Shown: positions 12,510 to 23,903 of the stretch, in pieces
Numbering within the stretch: position 1 is the first letter of the stretch
Layout of the letters: every line of letters starts with the position of its first letter
DNA from: Rotaria socialis
Lineage: Eukaryota > Rotifera > Eurotatoria > Philodinida > Philodinidae
Assembly (NCBI GenBank): GCA_905331475.1
Contig: CAJNYU010002677.1
Location: forward strand, 1-64,000
Direction of reading: 5' to 3'
Length of the DNA stretch: 64,000 bases
The notes under the pieces: generated by a model
Told to the model about the DNA's origin: nothing
Seen by the model: only the letters and a program-made list of their open reading frames with translations
Database searches by the model: none
Translations under genes and position numbers: made by a program

Positions 12510-13577
12510 TTAATTTGCTTGTTTTTGTTTATTATTTTGAAATCCAAGTTTATCTTTTTGTCCTAATTGAAGAGCTTCTTTCAAGCTCCCACAGCTGAAA
12601 AAATATGCCGCTGCATCGATATTGTTGTACTTGGAAATATCATATAACGGATGGAAGACGGCTTTCGTTTTTTTCTCTACTTCTTTCATACAGTGTACCA
12701 GATTCGGACCAAAATATTTTGATCTCTTCGCTAATTTTTCGTCGACCTCCTTTCGAAACATCTCATAATCGACTAATTTCAAATTAGGCACGAGCTTTTG
12801 TATTAGTTTCGGTAAATCAAATGGTTCTGGTATAAACGGGCTAAGTATATTCGGTACTGCATCAGGACTATTCAACGCTAACATATAATTATCCATTATC
12901 ATATCAATGGGCGTGAGAAGCATTTTATATTGAAAAGCATACTCTAATGCTGCAAATATACGAGCCACACGCCAGAACATGTATGATTGACCAGGATCGA
13001 AACGACCAACAACATAGGCTGGCTCAAAAAGAACACCTTTCAAGCCTTGTGAAAATTTTTTGCTTAAGTAAGTATTCAACCATTTCTTGTATCCGAAATA
13101 GCCATTAATCCAATAGTAATCTTCTGCAGCATGCTTATGATCAAGCAGATAGTGTCCATAACTTCCAGTTGAAAGTAACTGTTTGGGATATTTAGAGTCC
13201 ATACAGAACTCAGTCAACTGTTCCGTTATTTCCATCCATGGTTTAAAGAAATCGATCGGGACTCCATAGTTGGCTTCACATGCTAGATTATGAACGACTG
13301 TCACTGTTTTATTGTATGGTTCCAACGATTTTAATAATGAATTTCGATTTGCAACCAAATCAATTTTAATCGGCTCAATCTTCGATTTCAGATCGGATAC
13401 ATTCAGTTTCAGGTCATATTGTTTTGAACTTGATGCAAACGATTCCCAAAATAATTCAGGACTCTCTTTTCTGGTCGGACACAGAATTCGTTCAACATTT
13501 GCTTGGCGCAGCAGTTTAGATACTAAATGAGTGCCAATGTAGCCTGTAGAGCCAGTTAGAAGAATTGAGTGTTTCAT
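12510..13577 (-). CDS. Intronless extended-SDR / thioester-reductase-like NAD(P)H oxidoreductase
   Basis: One uninterrupted ORF of 355 residues. The N-terminus carries the Rossmann motif TGSTGYIG (residues 8-15). VHNLAC (95-100) matches the H-N-A/L-A motif of extended SDRs, STGSYG (136-141) supplies the active-site Ser/Thr, and Y160-x3-K164 is the catalytic Tyr-Lys pair. This arrangement is typical of the thioester-reductase and male-sterility (fatty acyl-CoA reductase) branch of extended SDRs, which reduce acyl-thioesters or aldehydes with NADPH. It lacks an attached adenylation or carrier domain and is shorter than animal FARs (about 500 residues). Nearly every other confident gene here is split by introns, so this gene may have been acquired from bacteria or fungi; that is inference. 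Substrate unknown. Possibly cytosolic, since no signal or membrane segment is evident. Confidence 0.8.
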   Translation of the reverse strand: MKHSILLTGSTGYIGTHLVSKLLRQANVERILCPTRKESPELFWESFASSSKQYDLKLNVSDLKSKIEPIKIDLVANRNSLLKSLEPYNKTVTVVHNLACEANYGVPIDFFKPWMEITEQLTEFCMDSKYPKQLLSTGSYGHYLLDHKHAAEDYYWINGYFGYKKWLNTYLSKKFSQGLKGVLFEPAYVVGRFDPGQSYMFWRVARIFAALEYAFQYKMLLTPIDMIMDNYMLALNSPDAVPNILSPFIPEPFDLPKLIQKLVPNLKLVDYEMFRKEVDEKLAKRSKYFGPNLVHCMKEVEKKTKAVFHPLYDISKYNNIDAAAYFFSCGSLKEALQLGQKDKLGFQNNKQKQAN

Positions 13578-14133
13578 CTAGAATGATTTATGAAAATTTA
13601 AAAATTGTTAAGTGAATTCATACCATCATTGCCAGAATTGATAAACAGACGTTTAACGGATTATTCATCTCAACTTACTTTACAAAAAATGAATTACTGA
13701 ATCTTAATTTACAAATTTCTCAGTCTTATTTAGGTCTCACTTAAAATTCTAAGATAAATACATAAGTCGGGTGGTACGGACTTCCTATAAAACCATACTT
13801 CTCGCTATATATATATGTATATATGTGTGTGGCAGGCGAGTTTGGAATAGTTTTGTTCTTAATTCTATTAATAGAATTTTCGTTGAGATCTGACTTTAGA
13901 AATTTTTATACTGAGAATTATTCCTTGCATCTTTTTACAATGAGTTTTTAAATAATTCCACTCCGTCTATTTTTTTAACTATGGAGACATGGGGACATTT
14001 AATTTATCTGAGAAAAATACATTTTGTATTTTTATCTCTCAATGATAAATTCACTCTCTATGTATTTTTTATCTGTATGATTAATTCACTCTCTGTGTAC
14101 TTTTTATCTGTCTGATTAGTTCACTCTCTGTGT
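13578..14133. repeat. AT-rich spacer ending in short tandem unit array
   Basis: A TA/TG microsatellite lies near 13806-13835. From about 14030 there are three or more copies of a roughly 40-base unit containing the words ATTCACTCTCTGTGTA and TTTTTTATCTGT. The array resumes after the two inserted MITEs (14891 onward), followed by an ACTATGGGGACATT...TTTATCTGAGAA segment that also occurs at 13978-14015. Confidence 0.65.
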
Positions 14134-14141
14134 ATTTTTTA

Positions 14142-14586
14142 GAGTGATGTCATAATCCCGTTCCACCGGGTAACGACTTTTGTAGCCGGAACTGAGATAC
14201 ATTTCGATCCTAATCAATCGAAGAACTCTCACCCATTTCTCCCAGTGAAGTGACCTTCGCGGGAATGACTTCATTACCCTAACGATATAACTATATGTTA
14301 AAAGTTGAGGGATTTGAGTTGTTTTGGTGCAACGATGTTTAGGGTAGGCACTTTGTTATCCCAAAGGTCATTACACCAAAACAACTCAAATTCCTCAACT
14401 TTTAACACATAGTTACATCGTTGGGGTAATGAAGTCATTACCCGAGTGGTAGTATCGGAATATTTTGGGAGCATTCATTGATAACCGAGTGATATGTAGA
14501 TATTGATGCACTTCATATGGTATAAGCTTAGGATACTATGATTTTCGATTCTCATTACCCAGTGTAATGGGATTATGACATCTATG
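14142..14586. mobile_element. MITE 1, 445 bp, 8-bp target duplication
   Basis: The element is flanked by the direct repeat ATTTTTTA (14134-14141 and 14587-14594), which restores one intact array unit when the insert is removed. The ends carry imperfect inverted repeats sharing GATGTCATAATCCC (left) and its complement GGGATTATGACATC (right). Inside is a large second inverted repeat: about 14268-14330 pairs with about 14370-14440 around the word TTAAAAGTTGAGG. No ORF. The 8-bp duplication is typical of hAT-type transposition, but the terminal sequence does not prove a family. Confidence 0.75.
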
Positions 14587-14600
14587 ATTTTTTATCTGTA

Positions 14601-14888
14601 CCCAAGTCGAACATTCCGGCCACCGGATCTCGTAGGGGATACTCCAGGAAATATGCGGGAAAGTCGCCATATTCTGAGGAAAACACGAGAAATCGCTGGA
14701 ACATGGAAGCAGTATTCCGGTCAAAAATATGGTCGGACTTTTCCGGTGGATTCCTGTCAAGTTCCAGTCCTTTTCGGCAGGAGTTGATCGGAAATCACCG
14801 GAAAATTTTCCAACCGGAATACTGCTGCCACAAAATCAACGGAACTACCCGGAACCGGCCATTTCCAGGCTGGACGCTTCGACCTGGG
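14601..14888. mobile_element. MITE 2, 288 bp, TA target duplication
   Basis: Terminal inverted repeats CCCAAGTCGAA (14601-14611) and TTCGACCTGGG (14878-14888) match in 10 of 11 positions. The element is flanked by TA on both sides (14599-14600 and 14889-14890). Removing it restores the array word ATCTG-TA-TGATTAATTCACTC that is intact at about 14070-14095. A nested 13-base inverted pair lies at 14709-14721 and 14813-14825. TA duplication points to Tc1/mariner-type mobilisation. It is much richer in CCGG words than its surroundings. No convincing ORF. Confidence 0.78.
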
Positions 14889-14890
14889 TA

Positions 14891-17800
14891 TGATTAATTC
14901 ACTCTCTGTGTATTTTTTTAAACTATGGGGACATTGAATTTATCTGAGAAGCATTTCTTCTCTACTCTGTTTTTTTATAATCTATTATCACGCACAGAAA
15001 AAAAAAGAAAAATATATATTTTCGATTAATTATGTTTTTCGCGCATTCCAATCTCAACTGAAATTCTCATGTCAACTGTGACATATATTCATAAGTGGTT
15101 GTATTTTAACCGTGTCTGCTTGAATACAAGCGTTTTTGCGAAATACTAAACCATTCATCTACATCATCATAATATGCAAACGGTGTAAAAATAAAAATAA
15201 AAAACAAGTCAACTAAATATGTTTACTACTGTTTGATTTCATACCATCAAATCTGTTTCAAAAAATTAAGAAAAAAGATAATAAAATGCAAGGCCATTTG
15301 GTCTTGGATTTGAAATTACGATACGATAAAATAAGCAGAGAAATGAATTGAAAAATGACACTAGTACTGTTGTATATGCTTACTATCTTGTGATACTAAC
15401 TTATATCAACACTTAACCAGTCCCGATCTGTAAATCCTACATATGACAATCAATTATGGTAAGCATAATTGTAATGATTTCGGATAGACAGAGAAGGCGT
15501 GCGACGGTAGTCTACTTCAATGTGTTCTTCTATATCGTAGTATCGTATCGTTTACATGAAAATTAAACGTTTATATACACAATTAAGAGCCTTGAGAAAA
15601 GTGGCACGTAAATAGAGACGAAGCAGAGGTGAGAGAAAGAGAACGCATGCACTAGTGAGAATGTTCACGGAGAGTAAAAACGTTTACGCTGCATACTCAC
15701 AACAGAAACAACGATAGAACATATGATATGTAAAGAAAATAATGCAAGGTGGAATATCATGCATGAAAAGTCAATTCAACCAAACAAGTAGAGTGGCGCT
15801 TAATTGACTCCATTGGAAATGTTACAATAATATACATATACTGATATCTGGGTGGTCTCTTCTGATTAGTTACTGTTTTTTAGTTCTGTTTTCTCTATCT
15901 TCAATTGAATAATATTAAATTCTTTTGTGTTCCTTTTGACATACTGTCAGCGGCGGCGGAGTCACTGAAACCCATGAGGCTTGAGTCTCACCGAAATCTC
16001 GCAAAATGAGGCTCAGCCTCATCTTGCTTTTGTACTGATTATTGCTAAATTTTATTCTTGCATTAAAGTAGGAGCAAAGAAAAGTATATTTTACCATTTT
16101 ACAATCTTCTTTTTTATACTGACGATTTTCATTTTTACTGAAGTTCAATAAAAAGAAGACTTATTTTATGCTTAATGCTTTCATACAATTCCACGTTAGA
16201 AAAAAAATATGATGAGTCTCACCTAGCTTAATGGCGCTCCGTCACCCTTGCATACTGCTATAACTAACTCTTATTAGCACACATTTCGATTTCGGCAGCA
16301 AGTGCGTGCGTTAATATACTACACAAATTAATCAAAATTGTGTTGCGAAATGTTTAGAAGTGTGCGTTGCATCGAGAAAGGAAATTAGCATTTCTTGTCG
16401 CTTATAGATAATCGAGTGACATAAAACTTGCCAATATCATGCTGAACTCAAAGGAAGTCTATTTTAACCAAAGTCAGTGGAATCCAACAATTAGAATTTG
16501 TAATAGGTTTCTCAAGACTCGTCATACTAATTTCTCGGTCTATGTGAATACAATGGTGGAAGTCTCTAGCAGCTTTTATAATTTTTATTATAAAAGACAA
16601 AAGCTACCTTTCGCAATGGAATGCAATACTTTTGATAATACTGAATACAGCTTAATCTACCTTGTTCTTTTAACGGAAAATAAACTTGCTCACAAGAAAG
16701 AAATTGTATAAAATTGATTTTCTCTGTATCAACTATAAAGTTGACTGAGAGTCAACATTTGCTATCGTTACTTACCTGATTCTAATATTTACATTCTTCT
16801 TAATGTGTGAGGGACAATGAAGATAATTTTCCCATGCAAAAATCAGTCAATATAAACACACGAAGAAAAATGCAGACATATATATACAGAGAAAAGATCG
16901 GAAAGAAACACATTGGAGCTCAATTTAGTACCTACGCAAAAGCTAATTAACTTAACAGACCATAGAGAAAAATCATTCACCTCAATATCGAGCCTACACT
17001 GTGCGAATGAATGCAACAGAAAGCATAGGACGATACATGTATGAAGTTCATGTTGAATCTACACCTATATGTATCAATATACGGGGGGTTGGGGAGCCGC
17101 AAAATTCTGCCCCNCCCCCCCCATTGCAGACATTAAAAGCTAATTATTAATTAAAACAAAAAAATTTAGAAATGAAGGAAAAACGAAAAAATAGGAAAAA
17201 TGCGAAGAAAACAAGGGCGCCAACCAAAATACAATAATCTTTTGAAAATGTAAAAATAAATGAGAGAGCTTTTGGTGTGATGATCAATTATTTTGAAAAG
17301 TCAGTAGTCTGAGAAATTTTTCATTTTACACATTTTTATTGGTTTGTCGAGGGATATACGTGAGTTCCACATTTTAGTCCCAATGGGGCTGCGCTCAATA
17401 GCTTTTTAAGCAAAATAATGATTTTTATAAAGTTTAACTGAACGACATCGGGGTCGAGGAAAAGGAATTTTTTATACTTTATTGAAGCTATATATTCAAT
17501 TTTATACTAAAGAAAAAGCTTCTGATAGTTTGCCACAACTCGTATGTCGTTATAAAGTGCATTGTGATTAATGATGCGGTTAAATGATAGCAGTAGTCCG
17601 AAGTACAGTGCAGAATGACTGGTTTCTAATGTGACAAGAGTTTATTTTCATTTTTCTCGGAAATTAGCGGTGTTCACTTACAGCTTATTTATTTAAAATT
17701 AATAACTTACTTGGATGAAAATTCATCATCGCTATCAGCAAAATACATGACTTTAATAATATTACATAATAAATAAGAGAAGAACCTAGTGTTTTAGGTT

Positions 17801-19323
17801 AATACCTGTTCAGAAAAATCAAAATTCAAATACGGTTATAATCATAAACATGTATTTATTAGTGCAATTCGTAGATACTGAAACTCTTTAAAATGACTTG
17901 GGAGGGCAATCTATTTGTAGGAATAGAACATTCAGAAACTGCATTGGGTGGAAAATATTTCTTATGGATTTTAGATTTCATCCGTTTAATGGAAGTCTAA
18001 GATAAGTAGCATTATTAGTCAGGTTTGTAAGATGTCGACATCTGCCCTTGTATTTACTATTGCATTAGTATGGATTATTAAAATTTTAGTGAAGATAACC
18101 TCCGTTATTTGACAACAATCCTAGCTTTAATTTATCTCTGATAAAAAAAGGATATACAATCAAATGGTCAGAAATTACGATGAATACTCTTTTAGACATA
18201 GCTTTGTGCTATGGTTTTAATATTGCAAAGCCGAGATATGTTACGTCGTGTTTACTTTTGATTGATCTTTAAACATTTTGCTTTATAACATCTTTCATGC
18301 TAAAAATAAAATCTTTGTCTATTTGTTCGCATTCTCATGTGAAGAAAGCACGGTCGTAAACTGTAGGAACTGATAGCATACGCTAATATTTTCATTCATG
18401 TAAGATTGTTTTTGGCCATCACAATGTTCGACCTCAGTTGACGATGGATGAAGCATGAAAATTTCAAAGTAGTTCAGATAATTTACATATAAAATAATGC
18501 ACCACAAACATACAAGCACATCGGGAACTACGAGTATCTAAAGGGATTATCAGGATTATGAATGGTTGGCAACAGTGAATGGCTACAAATGATGATAGCT
18601 ACTCACAAAATCTATCTTCAAGCGAAACAACGGACACACCAACGGATACATCCAGGATCACAGTGTCTGTTATCTTGCGCTCGTTTCCTTTTGCGTAGTA
18701 TGCACTTTTACTGTGATAGTAGTCTGTTTGGGTTTCGAATTTTTAAACGCCTCTATAAATCGTCGATATCCAAGATAGTCCCTAGTAATGCGTTATGAAT
18801 TCTTATATTCTAGGAGCTTTATCGAGCGTTGACTAGAAAATGTGGACTCCTATATAGAAAACTTTAGTATCACAAGTTATTGGTGCACAATCAGCAACGA
18901 ATTTGGCGAAAGCTATTGAGCACCTTAGGCCAACATTCGCGTGTAATTAAATGAAGAACTCCTCGCGTATTTAGCCAACTCGAAACTTTGCCCACTGAAA
19001 TTTGCTTTCCAATGAATTCTCATTTTCTCTAATAAGGCAATTATCTATGGGGTTGCTCTTTCTTGAAATGGCGTATGCAACTCCCCCAAAATATTCGCAT
19101 GTATAGTATATTTGATAAAAGAATGTTATACAGCAATTCGTATCGTTTTTTTTAGACAGTGAGACTTTTCGTGTCACTAGTTGAAATATTCTGAAAAATA
19201 CTATTACGGCTATTTCCAGTGCATTATTTAAATCCACGTAGATCACTTAGAATGTGTTACTTCCGAATATGAAAATATATTATTTCCACTTCTTTCAATA
19301 GTTTCACATCAAACCAAGAGATC
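14891..19323. other. Gene-poor AT-rich stretch
   Basis: No gene recognised over about 4.4 kb. A patch rich in GAGTCTCACC-like words at about 15940-16250 looks repeat-derived. The G-rich/C-rich facing tracts at 17083-17122 contain an undetermined base at 17114. Short open frames (16439-16711, 18319-18519, 18562-18798, 18971-19246) have no domain and no splice context. Confidence 0.45.
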
Positions 19324-20612
19324 ATAGTAAAAAATTAGTGTGAAACAGTACAAGGTCAACGCGATCTTTTGACACTCTAAAATATCAAGACACATGAAGT
19401 GTACAAACAAGACGGTTCATGCGTTTAGACAAGACACTTGAAGAAATTTCTGATTGGTCGCAATACGTCTTGTTAAGACACTTCAAGTGTCAACGGATAA
19501 CCGATTTTAGACACTGACGTGTCTTAAAGTTTTCCGATTGGATCATTTTCACCAATCTAAGCAAGCGTTTTGCATATGCCTTTTTTAGACGCTTCTATCA
19601 ATCTGTGGTTCACTAATTCAAGAATTCATGTTTTTATATGAGCATTAGATATTAGAAAAAATATTTTCAATGAAATAACTTTTTTATCCTTTACTTGAGT
19701 TAAAATTATATTTAAAAATTTTTTTATATATATTTTTTGATGCTTAATGAAATTCCTCGAAGGTGATATTCTTGTGGAATAAAATATTATCTTCGAAAAT
19801 ATTTTACTTGAGTAAATCTGATTTTTGAGGAATTTTATTAAACATCAAAAAATATATATAAAAAACTTTTATAATAATTCCTGTAATTTTTAAATATAAT
19901 TTTAACTCAAGTAAGGGGTAAAAAAATTATTTCATTGAGAATATTTTTTCTAATATCTAAGGCTCATATAAAAACATGAATTCTTGAATTAGTGAACCAT
20001 AGATTGATAGAAGCGTCTGGGAAAACTCATGCAACAGAAGTCTAAAACGAAAAAAAAAATAAAAGTCTTAAATATTTTTTTAAATATACAATATTAAAAT
20101 ATAGCTATACTCGGTTATTTTTGATAATTTTTCGATCATCTAGAAAACAAATAAAAAACTTGAAAATATATTAGAAATAAATAAAAAAATAAATTTCGGT
20201 AAAATGGTTTGCATATTTTTAAAGCCCCTTCACTTCAGATATCGAATCAAAAGATACGGATCTCTTCAAAACCACGAATATCCTCAATTCGAGTTAAAAT
20301 GTGAAGCAGTTCACGGCAGAAAAGTCATCGGAAAAACTAGTTCTGGAAAGAGTGAAATCCTAAATATTTTCAAGAAATCGAATAAAATCCTTTGTATCAC
20401 ATCCGAAAGTAAATTCTCATAGCTACGAAAGAAAGTAAAAAAATTGATCTATTGGTCCATAGCTGTAACAATGTTTTACGAGAAAGAGGAACTTAAGACG
20501 CTTTCCTGTCTGTAGTCAGTACATGTCTAAAAACAAGACGTATTTCTCGTCTGAATAAGACTTAAGACGGATGGCATGTCTCGTTAGACACATGGCATTT
20601 TTTTTACAGTGC
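19324..20612. mobile_element. Possible composite foldback element around the large hairpin
   Basis: Around the hairpin both flanks are littered with AAGAC/GTCTT words (for example 19388-19530 and 20495-20605). The outer edges show similar words in inverse orientation: CATAGTAAAAAA at about 19324 and TTTTTTTTACAGTG ending at about 20612. These could be ends of one 1.3-kb element. A short plus-strand open frame at 20204-20422 has no recognisable domain. The ends and any target duplication are not certain. Confidence 0.4.
19587..20018. repeat. 432-bp inverted repeat (foldback/hairpin)
   Basis: The left arm, starting AGACGCTTCTATCAATCT at 19587, pairs with the right arm, ending AGATTGATAGAAGCGTCT at 20018. 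The arms are about 180 bases each with few differences, around a central loop near 19765-19840. Transcribed, it would fold into a long double-stranded hairpin. It has no coding capacity and lies just upstream of COMMD10. Confidence 0.85.
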
Positions 20613-20749
20613 ATGCCGATAGATGTCCCTCCATTCCAGTGCCCGGTGAAAAGCCTCCTTCGAATTGGTTAAAAATGACTCACAATCACAATAAGTAAAC
20701 ATATGATGCATCTATCTATCTAGTTTTTTTTCTTTTATTTACTAAAAAA

Positions 20750-21785
20750 ATGTCTAGTTCAATATTTGCAGATGGTTCTTCAAAGTAAGAATAGTTTTTC
20801 GTTGAATTTAGTCTCTTTTAATATTCTGTATTAGAGTAAAAGCTTCAATTCAACATATTAATGCAACAGATAATACAAAATTTAGAAAACTTGTCCAACG
20901 TGTGGCTGAAAAAGCAGGCCGACAAGTAAAAACCCTAGTGTGTTACATAGCCGCATTGACTATTTTCGTTATTTCAGAATGAAACAATATTCACATTAGA
21001 TGAATTAATGAAATTAGAAAAAGCTTTTGATTTGCCAATAGATAATATCAAACAAATGATTGAAACAATTGAATATATGTTTCTTCAATCGGCTTATCAT
21101 TTAGTAAAACCACAAATACTTGAAAATGATTTAGTCAATGAACAAAACTTTGATGAAAATAAAGTATAATGCTAATCAACGGAAAAACTGTTTATTAATT
21201 CTTTTCTTGTTAAGGCTAAAATATTTGTTGAGCAATGGTCAGCAAGTGCGAAAGAGATTGTTGAACGTTTAAAATCTTCTCATATTGCTTCACATTCAGT
21301 AAGAAAATTATCTTCTTCATATTTTCGTCTTTTTTTGAAAGAATGTTTTCCCTAGTTATCCGATATTCGTTGGACATTAGACGTTGGCATAACACAAGCA
21401 AGTAAGAGTAAAGTTAAACGGCCAACTGCTATTTACGAATTTCAACTTAAAAATGAGCAAACGCAAGTAAGATTGTTTTGAAGAACATAGCGAAGAGTTA
21501 TATAACTGGCAGTGCCTTTTGAATTTATGATTTAATTTGTACATTTTTAGTTTATTTGCTACAACTCAGAAATATATCTCATGATTCATAAAATATTCTA
21601 AACATTGTAGTTAACACTTCTTATTTGTTTTAGCAAATTGAAAACTTACAAACTGAATTTAATAAAGATGAGCTTTATGCATTTTTCGAAAAGGTAAGCG
21701 GTTCTAATTGGTAAAAGGATTTTATTGATTTTTACCTTTCTAGCTTGAGTCAATTCAAAGTCAATTAGATACATTGATGACATGA
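20750..21785 (+). CDS. COMMD10: COMM domain-containing protein 10
   Basis: Seven exons on the plus strand: 20750-20784, 20835-20925, 20978-21163, 21215-21298, 21356-21466, 21634-21693 and 21744-21785. They give 202 residues, the same length as human COMMD10. Five of the six introns are about 50-60 bp; the fifth is 167 bp. The N-terminal helical half includes INATDNTKFRKLVQRV and LDELMKLEKAFDLP. The C-terminal COMM domain (about residues 133-202) has the conserved Trp in DIRWTLDVGIT, YEFQLKNEQ and the terminal helix ELYAFFEKLESIQSQLDTL. COMMD proteins form the ring of the Commander complex with CCDC22/CCDC93 and help recycle endosomal cargo and regulate NF-kB and cullin ligases. Start: the first ATG in a frame that joins all exons. 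Confidence 0.93.
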
Positions 21786-22617
21786 TTTATTGAACATTAA
21801 TTATTTCTTTCTTTTTTCGTGATTCTTTATCTTGTAATTAAATCAGATTTTTATATGATAGTGATTTTTTTTAGATAGAATTCGAAAGCAACGCCATTAA
21901 TCATTTAATATTGAACAAATTAATAACATCTTCAGTATCCAACAAATATAGCATCGAAAATCGCTACAAGAAAGTAAATCGTTCATCACTTTTATACACA
22001 CACGCTAGATGTTATGCCGAACGCGCTAAGTACAGGCTTGCCGATATGGAGGGGAGGGGGCTAACCGCTCCCTAAATTCGAATCCTTTCTGCGGAATCTT
22101 TCCTGCTAGAAAACGTTTTTGTTGAAATATAAATTTTATTTTTAAATAACGTATATCTTAAAAAAATACTTTGGTTATCTTCATAGTCAACTATAACTGC
22201 ATTTTGTATTGTATGTAAAGTGGTAACGGTCAAAGAGAACGTTTCTTTTTTTCTCGATTGTATAATAGATCATGCTGCGTGCATAATGTAATTCATTGCT
22301 GAGTGTGCAGCGGAAAATTGAACCTGTCGTGCTAGAAGCTATTCTTAATAATTATATATTATAGCACGTTTTAACTGCATACTTTTGCAAGAGGGGAGGA
22401 GAACTAAGATCTAAAAACAACAACACAGTAGTTTATACAGCTTTTTATGTGGGCACTTAAAGTAATTACAAATAGTTTTTGTTTCGAAATTTAAATAATT
22501 CAAAAATACTTTTATTATTTTTATATTTGAACTCGTCTTCATTTTTTTTGAATATGATATTTTTTTCTTCGACAACAACTTTCTCGATGAACTAGAATTT
22601 TCAAAAACAACTCATTT

Positions 22618-22693
<76 letters not shown>

Positions 22694-23903
22694 NNNNNNN
22701 NNNTAGGGAGCGGTTAGCCCCCTCCCCGCCTACATCTCGAAACACACGGCAACTCTGGGCAATTATATTTCATCGGGGATCATACCGACGGAAGTCCGAT
22801 TAGATTTTGTGTGGATTTTTGTTATAAAATCAAGGGATTTCGGATTGGGAAACGATATTCGGATTCTTAATGTTAGTATTAAGTACTAATAAATAGTACT
22901 TAACGAATTGAATCGGATTCATCCACATGACATATTCATGGAGGATATCTATTTTAATCAATAGGAAAAGAGTTGATCCTAATACATATATAGATAAGAT
23001 TAACTACAATGAGGATTTGCAGTAATTCGAAGTAAGATTGCCAAAAATCGTATGCATATTACTCAAGTATCAGATGAGAATGCGTTCTGAAAATAGTAAT
23101 TTAACAATAAGAAAGCTTCATTAAGACTTGATAAGAAAACTATGAAAAGCGAAAATTTCCTATGAGAAAATCAATTGTAAGTTATTCTAGATGCTGCTGT
23201 GCATATTCCTTGATTTATTAAATGAATTTTTCTAATATCTGTCAGAAAAAGTTAAGAGCGATCTCAATATTTTCCTTCGTGACTATCGACTGGCATTATT
23301 TTATTTTAATAGAGTGCAAAACTGTTACATTAAAAGAGCACTGCAATAAAGCGCTGCAAAATGTTCTAAATTAGAAGTAATTCTAAAGTCTCATGTCAAA
23401 CACTTTCACATAAAAATATTTAATGAGTGGAAACAGTGATCTTTATTGACATCGCATATATAGAAAAATTCCTAACTCAACCATGTTACTCGTAGAATAG
23501 GAAAATGGCACAATTGTTATTCTGATGAAGATGATATTCGTCACTTATTAATTCACATCGATCGGCAGTATGATTATTACTGATTTTTTTGTTGTAAGAT
23601 TATATAAAAAGAACAAGCCTCTGCAAAAGTATTGTTCGCCGTACGAGAGTTCGATAAAGTACATGAACTGCCTTGTTTTTTCTTTTCTTTCTTGTTGTTT
23701 TTCCTCGCGTCACAGAAACAGAGAAGTAAAAGAAATCTTTTTTCTCTTCTTCGCATTCTGCTCCTACTCCTTTATTTTGTTTCTCCTGTCGAATACTCTT
23801 GTTTTTTTCCTCGTAGGTATTGAAAGAAGCCATTGACGTCATCTCGCATTAAAATCTTTTTTTCCCGTCTAGTTGCCTTATTTATAATTACTTGAGTGGC
23901 ACA
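21786..23903. other. Spacer between COMMD10 and NRF, with a repeat element
   Basis: The spacer contains the element with 24-bp inverted ends (22051-22727) described separately, plus AT-rich sequence. Pyrimidine-rich DNA at about 23660-23800, directly before the NRF start, may be its promoter or 5' UTR. No other gene recognised. Confidence 0.5.
22051..22727. mobile_element. Element with perfect 24-bp inverted ends, interrupted by poly-G and a gap
   Basis: The 24-base word at 22051-22074 (GGGGAGGGGGCTAACCGCTC plus CCTA) recurs exactly in inverted orientation at 22704-22727. Together they bound about 677 bp with no coding capacity. Directly inside the right end is an uninterrupted run of 74 G (22620-22693) followed by ten undetermined bases (22694-22703). 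The inverted ends suggest a short non-autonomous DNA element. The G run beside the gap may be an assembly or sequencing artefact, so the true length of the right part is unknown. Confidence 0.55.

Noticed and set aside
12605-12787. ORFs antisense to the SDR reductase
   Set aside because: Shadow frames of the well-supported minus-strand gene.
22539-22803. Open frames reading poly-Pro and poly-Gly through the G run
   Set aside because: They are translations of a homopolymer beside a sequence gap, not genes.
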